Below are positions 1 through 5,595 of a DNA stretch of 5,595 nt, one piece after another. The stretch lies in assembly GCA_024641225.1 (NCBI GenBank), contig JAHEDN010000212.1:1-5595 (forward strand). Direction: 5' to 3'. The notes under the pieces are model-generated. The model was not told the origin of the DNA and did not search any database. It saw only the letters and a list, made by a program, of their open reading frames with translations. The translations under genes and the position numbers were made by a program. The first letter of the stretch is position 1; every line of letters starts with the position of its first letter. The DNA comes from Burkholderiales bacterium (GTDB taxonomy: Bacteria; Pseudomonadota; Gammaproteobacteria; Burkholderiales; Burkholderiaceae_F).

Positions 1-578
1 ACGTCAACACGACGATCATCGCCGAGGAAATGCGCATCTCGCCGGGCAACCTGTACTACCACTTCAAGAACAAGGACGACATCGTCAACAGCATCTTCCA
101 GCAGTTCGAGCGCGAGATCGACCGGCTGCTGACGGTGCCCGAGGATCGCCAGCCGAACGTCGAGGACGCCTGGCTGTTCCTGCACGTGCTGTTCGAACTG
201 ATCTGGAAGTACCGCTTCTTCTACCGCGACCTCAACAACCTGCTGATCAACAACCGCACGCTCGAGCTGCGCTTCAAGGAACTGCTGGCGCAGAAGGTGA
301 AGATGGCGCGCTGGTTGTGCGAGGGACTGGCGGCGCAGGACCTGCTTCATGCCACGAAGGCCGAGCACGCCGCGCTGGCCACCAACATGGTCGTGGTGGC
401 CACCTACTGGCTGTCGTACGAGTACGTGCGCAATCCGCGCCACTTCGGCGAGCCCGAGGTCGTGGGCGCGGCGCTGGCGCGCGGCTGCTACCAGGTCATG
501 TCGCTGACCGCGCCCTACCTCATCGGCGACGCGCGCGATCTGTTCGAGAAGCTCGCCGCGCAGTATCTCGAAGGCTGA
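1..578 (+). CDS. TetR/AcrR-family transcriptional repressor, 5' end missing
   Basis: A DNA-binding one-component regulator that probably represses its own unit and is released by a small ligand; the ligand cannot be told from the sequence. The reading frame is open from base 3, giving 191 visible residues to the TGA at 576-578. The first visible residues, VNTTIIAEEMRISPGNLYYH, are the second half of a TetR helix-turn-helix. The recognition helix and the following FKNKDDIV segment are typical of the family. The ATG at base 30 lies inside this motif and is not the start; about 20-30 N-terminal residues lie upstream of the window. The remainder is an all-helical ligand and dimerisation domain. 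Its YRFFYRDLNNLL stretch resembles the C-terminal domain class of PF13972-type TetR proteins (assigned from memory). The next gene follows after 23 bases on the same strand, so the regulator probably leads an operon with the TPR-like and PurM-like genes. Family assignment is firm; the target is unknown. Confidence 0.93.
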   Translation, partial: VNTTIIAEEMRISPGNLYYHFKNKDDIVNSIFQQFEREIDRLLTVPEDRQPNVEDAWLFLHVLFELIWKYRFFYRDLNNLLINNRTLELRFKELLAQKVKMARWLCEGLAAQDLLHATKAEHAALATNMVVVATYWLSYEYVRNPRHFGEPEVVGAALARGCYQVMSLTAPYLIGDARDLFEKLAAQYLEG

Positions 579-587
579 AGGATCAAC

Positions 588-593
588 AAGGAG
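588..593 (+). promoter_or_regulatory. Ribosome binding site of the TPR-like gene
   Basis: AAGGAG, a near-perfect Shine-Dalgarno sequence, lies 8 bases before the ATG at 602. It sits in the 23-base gap after the TetR stop codon. It fixes the start at 602 and rules out the longer in-frame opening from 317, whose upstream part overlaps the TetR gene in another frame. Confidence 0.85.
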
Positions 594-601
594 AGCTAAA
601 G

Positions 602-1381
602 ATGGCGAAGGGCTGGGCCAGGTTCCCCTATCCGGAAAAGCAGTACGGCCATACGGCCGCGACGCTGAAGAAGGCGTGGAGCCGCCTGCATCAGGGCGAT
701 CAGGAGCCGTATCCGAGGGACGCCGCGGTGGTCGATGCATGGATCGCCTTTCACGCCGGCGACTTCGAGACAGCGGCGGAAAAGGGCCTCGCCGCCGGCG
801 GCGCCGGAGTCACTGCCGCGAACAAGGCCGTTGCGATCTACGCCAACTACCTCGAGGAGAGCGAGAAGAAGAAGCTGGCGCTGTTCGAGGAAGTCGCGGC
901 ACGCGCCGAGCAGCAGCAGGCGAAGGAGCCGAAGAACGCCAACGCGTTCTACTGGCGCGCCTACGCGCTCGGCCGCTACGCGCAGGGCATCTCGATCGGC
1001 AAGGCGCTCGCGCAGGGCATCGGCGGCAAGGTCAAGGCAAGCCTGGAAACGACGCTGAAGCTGGCGCCGAAACACGCCGATGCGCACATCGCGCTCGCCT
1101 CCTACCACGCCGAGGTCATCGACAAGGTCGGCGCCATGATCGGCGGCCTGACCTACGGCGCAAAGAAGGAGACGGCGCTGAAGCTCTACGAAGCGGCGCT
1201 CAAGCTCGCGCCCGACTCGGCGATTGCACGCATCGAGTACGCCAACGGGCTGGTGATGCTCGAGGGCAAGAAGGGGCTGGCGAAAGCGGAGAAGCTGTAC
1301 GCCGAGGCGGCCGCGTGCAAGCCGCTCGACGCGATGGAACGGCTCGACGTCGAACTGGCGAAGACCGAGCTCGAGGACTGA
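602..1381 (+). CDS. TPR-like helical repeat protein of unknown function
   Basis: A 259-residue protein, probably cytosolic: no signal peptide and no membrane segment are visible. It is Ala/Lys/Glu-rich and almost entirely helical. The C-terminal half carries tetratricopeptide-like units, seen as two KLAP turns after amphipathic helices: residues about 147-171 (LETTLKLAPKHADAHIALAS) and 190-215 (ALKLYEAALKLAPDSAIARI). A third unit follows around 226-256. Between residues 117 and 150 is a characteristic YWRAYALGRYAQGIS segment with an IGKALAQGIGGKV stretch. This layout recalls the TPR folds of RMD-type and TatT-like proteins, but that is an impression, not an assignment. TPR proteins usually act as protein-binding scaffolds; no catalytic motif is visible. 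The ATG at 602 is chosen from the strong AAGGAG upstream. The gene lies 23 bases after the TetR gene and 4 bases before the PurM-like gene, so all three are probably cotranscribed. A partner role for the PurM paralog is possible but unproven. Confidence 0.85.
   Translation: MAKGWARFPYPEKQYGHTAATLKKAWSRLHQGDQEPYPRDAAVVDAWIAFHAGDFETAAEKGLAAGGAGVTAANKAVAIYANYLEESEKKKLALFEEVAARAEQQQAKEPKNANAFYWRAYALGRYAQGISIGKALAQGIGGKVKASLETTLKLAPKHADAHIALASYHAEVIDKVGAMIGGLTYGAKKETALKLYEAALKLAPDSAIARIEYANGLVMLEGKKGLAKAEKLYAEAAACKPLDAMERLDVELAKTELED
1373..1377 (+). promoter_or_regulatory. Ribosome binding site that decides the GTG start of the PurM-like gene
   Basis: GAGGA inside the last codons of the TPR-like gene lies 8 bases before the GTG at 1386. 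An ATG at 1381 overlaps the preceding TGA as TGATG, but it is in another frame and closes at 1473. The GTG is therefore the only start that gives the full PurM-like protein; the next in-frame Met is residue 87, inside the domain. Confidence 0.7.
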
Positions 1382-1385
1382 TGCA

Positions 1386-2519
1386 GTGGCGCAGCCTCCG
1401 TCGCCCGCCAGCGGAAGCGAACCGCTCACCTACCAGCAGGCAGGCGTCGACTACGCGCGCATCGATCCGCTGAAGATCCTCGCCCAGCAGGCGGCGGCGG
1501 CGACTGCGCCGAACCTGGCGCGGCACGGCCTGGCCGAGGTCGCCGCATCGCGCGGCGAATCGGCCTACGTGGTCGACTGCGGCGAGTTCTATCTCGCGTC
1601 GATCACCGAATGCCTCGGCACCAAGGCGCTGGTGGCCGACCAGATGCGCGCGATCACCGGCCGGAGCTATTACGACCGGATCGCGCAGGACACGCTGGCG
1701 ATGGCGATCAACGACATCATCACGGTCGGCGCCACGCCGGTATCGGTGCACGCCTACTGGGCCACCGGCGGCAGCGACTGGTTCGACGACGAGGCGCGCG
1801 CGCGCGACCTGGTGGCCGGCTGGCGATCCGCGTGCGATGCGTGCGGCGTGGCGTGGGGCGGCGGCGAAACACCGGCGCTGGCGGGAGTCGTCGCCGAAGG
1901 GCGCATCGACCTTGCGGCGTCGTGCGTCGGCATCGTGCGGCCCAAGTCGCGGCTTACGCTCGGCGAGAAGCTCGCTCCCGGCGACGCGATCGTGCTGCTG
2001 GCATCGAGCGGCATCCACGCCAATGGCGTGTCGCTGGCCCGCAAGCTGGCCGAACGCATCGGCTCCGGCTACGGCGCCGAGCTCGAGGACGGAACCCTCT
2101 ACGGCGACGCGCTGCTTGCGCCGACGACTCTGTATTCACCGGTGACCGAGGCGCTGGCAGCCGCCGGCATCGTGCCGCACTACAGCGCCAACATCACCGG
2201 GCACGGCTGGCGCAAGCTGATGCGCCACCTAGGCAGCTTCACCTACCGCATTCATACGCTGCCGACCGTGCCGCCGGTGCTGCGTTTCATCGAGAAGCAG
2301 GCCGGCATCGACAAGCGCGAGGCGTACGGCAGCCTGAACATGGGCGCCGGGTTCGCGCTGTACGTCGATCGCGCCGATGCGAAGCGCGTGGTCGAGATCG
2401 CTGCGTCGCTCGGCGTTCGTGCGTCGATCGCCGGCGAGGTCGAAGCCGGCGCCAGGCGCGTCGTGATCGAACCGCTGGGACTGACCTTTGCCGCGGACGA
2501 ACTGCACGTGCGCGCCTAG
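1386..2519 (+). CDS. Divergent PurM-like (AIR synthase-related) protein
   Basis: A 377-residue member of the PurM/SelD/HypE/ThiL ATP-binding superfamily; E. coli PurM is about 345 residues. Visible PurM-type landmarks, in order: YQQAGVD (16-22), a GTK loop (78-80), AMAINDI followed by VGATP (105-118), YWATGG (124-129), GGGET (158-162), GDAIVLLASSGIHANG (199-214), LAPTTLY (244-250), NITGHGW (269-275) and LNMGAGF (317-323). These cover both the N-terminal ATP-binding half and the C-terminal half, so the gene is complete. PurM closes formylglycinamidine ribotide to aminoimidazole ribotide using ATP. Here the TDGVGTK loop of PurM reads TECLGTK, GGETAEMPG reads GGETPALAG, and H(L/I)TGGG reads NITGHG. 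These changes argue for a paralog with another, unknown substrate rather than the purine enzyme. It probably still binds ATP. It starts at GTG 4 bases after the TPR-like stop, as the likely last gene of a TetR-led operon. Superfamily membership is near certain; the reaction is unknown. Confidence 0.88.
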   Translation: MAQPPSPASGSEPLTYQQAGVDYARIDPLKILAQQAAAATAPNLARHGLAEVAASRGESAYVVDCGEFYLASITECLGTKALVADQMRAITGRSYYDRIAQDTLAMAINDIITVGATPVSVHAYWATGGSDWFDDEARARDLVAGWRSACDACGVAWGGGETPALAGVVAEGRIDLAASCVGIVRPKSRLTLGEKLAPGDAIVLLASSGIHANGVSLARKLAERIGSGYGAELEDGTLYGDALLAPTTLYSPVTEALAAAGIVPHYSANITGHGWRKLMRHLGSFTYRIHTLPTVPPVLRFIEKQAGIDKREAYGSLNMGAGFALYVDRADAKRVVEIAASLGVRASIAGEVEAGARRVVIEPLGLTFAADELHVRA

Positions 2520-2529
2520 CCGCGCCGCC

Positions 2530-3459
2530 TCAGCGTCCCCGCTCGCGCAGCGCCATTACCTCGTTGGCGACCAGGGCAGCCAGCACCAGCAGGCCGCCCG
2601 CGATGGTTCCGGTGGCCGGCACCTCGCCGGCGCCGATCCACGCCCACAGCGGGCCGAGCACGACTTCCAGCAGGGCCAGCAGAGAAATCTCAGGCGCCGA
2701 TAGCTGCCTTGCCGCGACCACCATCAGCATGCACGGCAGGCCGAGCTGGAAGACGCCGAGCACGGCCAGCAGCGCCACGTCGCGCGGGGCGGCCTGCAGC
2801 GGCAATGCCAGCGGCAGCATGATCGCCGCGGAAATGGCGCCACCGAGGAAAACAGCGGGCACCAGATCGACGCGGGCACGGTTCTTTTGCAACAGCACGA
2901 GGTTGATCGCCGACGCCAGCGGCACCGCAAGCGCGATCAGCATGCCGGCCACGTGGCTGCCGCCGGGCAGCGCGCCTCCGCCGCGGGCGAACATCCAGGC
3001 CATGCCGAGCATTGCCGCCACGATCGCCAGCCACGTGCGAAATCGCACCGGTGTGCGCAGGACGATCCAGGCGAGCACGGCCGTCAGCAGCGGGCCGATG
3101 CTCATCACCAGCAGCGTGTTGGCCACGGTGGTCAGCGTCAGCGCCAGCATGAAACAGACGAACATCACCGCCCACATGGCGCCGGATACGAGGCCCGGCC
3201 AGCCGGTCGCCCGGACGGGCCGCAGCCCTTCGCGTCGGACCAGCACGAAGTAGCCGGCCACGGTGAGCGCGGCGAACACGCTGCGCCAGAAGGTGATCTC
3301 GAACCGCCCCTCGGTCTGCAGCGCCGGCGTCAGGTGGCGTGTCACCACGCCGGCGATCGACCACAGCAGGGCGGCAACGATCATCAGCACGATGGCGCGG
3401 CGATGCGCGCCGTGCCGGGCCACTTCCGCCCCCGGCGCCGCTGCGGCGAGATCGTGCAT
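2530..3459 (-). CDS. EamA/DMT-family transporter
   Basis: A 309-residue inner-membrane protein of the drug/metabolite transporter superfamily, which exports or imports small metabolites; the substrate cannot be read from sequence. About ten hydrophobic helices are visible near residues 22-40, 57-75, 88-108, 113-134, 142-158, 170-190, 198-220, 228-249, 256-276 and 283-303. They form the two five-helix EamA repeats. Family hallmarks are LLWSIAGVVTRHL in helix 1, FWRSVFAAL in helix 2, and in the second repeat LLALLEVVLGPLWAWIGAGE followed by a GGLLVLAALV final helix. The length is normal. The start is uncertain. ATG at 3459 gives a 21-residue polar leader but has only a weak GGGC-type ribosome site; GTG at 3423 and ATG at 3384 are alternatives, the last cutting into helix 1. 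The gene begins 21 bases after typA on the same strand, so it is probably read through from truB-typA. It converges on the PurM-like gene with a 10-base gap. Confidence 0.92.
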   Translation of the reverse strand: MHDLAAAAPGAEVARHGAHRRAIVLMIVAALLWSIAGVVTRHLTPALQTEGRFEITFWRSVFAALTVAGYFVLVRREGLRPVRATGWPGLVSGAMWAVMFVCFMLALTLTTVANTLLVMSIGPLLTAVLAWIVLRTPVRFRTWLAIVAAMLGMAWMFARGGGALPGGSHVAGMLIALAVPLASAINLVLLQKNRARVDLVPAVFLGGAISAAIMLPLALPLQAAPRDVALLAVLGVFQLGLPCMLMVVAARQLSAPEISLLALLEVVLGPLWAWIGAGEVPATGTIAGGLLVLAALVANEVMALRERGR

Positions 3460-3466
3460 GGCAGCC

Positions 3467-3480
3467 CGGCCTGAACCGGC

Positions 3481-3488
<8 letters not shown>
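3467..3488 (-). other. Inverted repeat across the typA stop codon
   Basis: On the minus strand CGGCCTGA and TCAGGCCG form a perfect 8-bp stem around a 6-base GCCGGT loop. The left arm contains the typA TGA. The hairpin ends 7 bases before the proposed EamA ATG at 3459. No T-tract follows, so it does not look like a standard intrinsic terminator. It could instead slow ribosomes, stabilise the upstream mRNA or limit EamA translation. The pairing is seen directly; any role is inference. Confidence 0.5.
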
Positions 3489-5297
<1,809 letters not shown>

Positions 5298-5301
<4 letters not shown>

Positions 5302-5595
5302 GCGAATTCCTTCGTGAGCGGCTCGGGCGCGGACTGCACGAGCCGCTGCGGCGCCAGAACGCCGTGTTCGTCGACGCTCGCCACGCCGAGCAGTTGCGCG
5401 TCGCGCGCGTAGACGCGAACGCGCGGCGATGCGGCGATCCGCAGCGGCAGCCGCTGGCCCTGTGCAAAACGTCCTGCGTCGCTCGCGTCGAGTTCGACGC
5501 GCGGCAGGCCGGCCAGCAGCGCGTCGGGGGGTAGCAGCCTGCCGCGCCGTGCCGGCAGGTCGAGTGTTTCGAGTTCGTCCAGTTTCAGTGCGTTC
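5298..5595 (-). CDS. truB: tRNA pseudouridine-55 synthase TruB, C-terminal part only
   Basis: TruB converts U55 of the T-psi-C arm of tRNAs to pseudouridine. Only the last 98 residues are in the window; the start and the catalytic domain with its active-site Asp lie beyond base 5595. The visible part reads LLPPDALLAGLPRVELD, then AGRFAQGQRLPLRI, then VRVYARDAQLLGV and a GVLAPQRLV ending. This is the arrangement of the C-terminal TruB domain (PUA-like, PF09157 type) that follows the catalytic core. The stop TGA at 5298-5300 overlaps the typA ATG. In many betaproteobacteria truB follows nusA, infB and rbfA, so the rest of that operon would be expected to the right. Identification rests on this C-terminal pattern plus its position before typA; an intact gene is assumed but cannot be checked here. 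Confidence 0.9.
5308..5312 (-). promoter_or_regulatory. Ribosome binding site of typA, inside truB
   Basis: On the minus strand AAGGA lies 6 bases before the typA ATG at 5301 and within the last codons of truB. With the ATGA stop/start overlap it supports this start and coupled translation of the two genes. Confidence 0.8.

Noticed and set aside
317..601. Longer N-terminus for the TPR-like protein starting at 317
   Set aside because: The extension overlaps the TetR gene out of frame and is Arg/Gly-rich shadow sequence; the strong ribosome site points to 602.
596..1429. A 277-codon minus-strand open frame opposite the TPR-like gene
   Set aside because: Its product is Arg/Leu-rich with no domain. 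The plus-strand gene has a strong ribosome site, TPR-like periodicity and operon spacing.
1379..1473. TGATG overlap with an ATG at 1381 as a possible start for the PurM-like gene
   Set aside because: This ATG is in another frame and stops at 1473. Using it would need a frameshift, and the GTG at 1386 has a suitable GAGGA 8 bases upstream. A sequencing error in the first codons cannot be fully excluded.
1386..2519. Calling the gene purM outright
   Set aside because: The loops TDGVGTK, GGETAEMPG and H(L/I)TGGG are altered and no other purine gene is nearby, so the specific enzyme name is not supported.
2510..2525. GCGCG / CGCGC inverted repeat around the PurM-like stop codon as a terminator
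   Set aside because: The stem is only 5 bp, no T-tract follows on either strand, and short G/C repeats are common by chance in this composition.
1610..3253. A 547-codon plus-strand open frame spanning the PurM-like and EamA genes
   Set aside because: It shadows two recognised genes in another frame, crosses the convergent junction, and encodes an Arg/Ala/His-rich low-complexity product with no recognisable motif, as expected in DNA of high GC content.

Overview
The window comes from a chromosome with high GC content. It is densely packed with no RNA genes, mobile elements, CRISPR arrays or gene-free stretches above 25 bases. The TypA and TruB sequences, the truB-typA order and the strong G/C third-position bias suggest a betaproteobacterium, perhaps Rhodocyclales or Burkholderiales. 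This placement is inferred from remembered family features and gene order, not from a search.

Left half, plus strand (1-2519): three genes run head to tail and look like one transcription unit. The first is a TetR-type repressor whose N-terminus lies outside the window. Next, after 23 bases, is a cytosolic helical TPR-like protein of 259 residues. Four bases further is a divergent PurM/AIR-synthase-superfamily protein of 377 residues that starts at GTG. The PurM-like protein keeps the fold-defining motifs of the family but has substitutions in two loops that are nearly invariant in true PurM. It is therefore better read as a paralog of unknown reaction than as the purine enzyme. This trio is the least understood part of the window.

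Right half, minus strand (2530-5595): read in the direction of transcription, these are the 3' end of truB (tRNA pseudouridine-55 synthase), then typA/bipA (ribosome-associated GTPase), whose start overlaps the truB stop as ATGA, then an EamA/DMT-family ten-helix transporter 21 bases after typA. truB and typA belong to the translation and ribosome-biogenesis neighbourhood that in many proteobacteria also holds nusA, infB and rbfA. The transporter appears to be a passenger at its 3' end. A perfect 8-bp inverted repeat covers the typA stop codon, just before the transporter start.

The two units converge, with only 10 bases between the PurM-like and EamA stop codons and no convincing terminator between them. 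No clearly new defence or mobile system is visible. The best lead is the TetR / TPR-like / PurM-paralog cassette.
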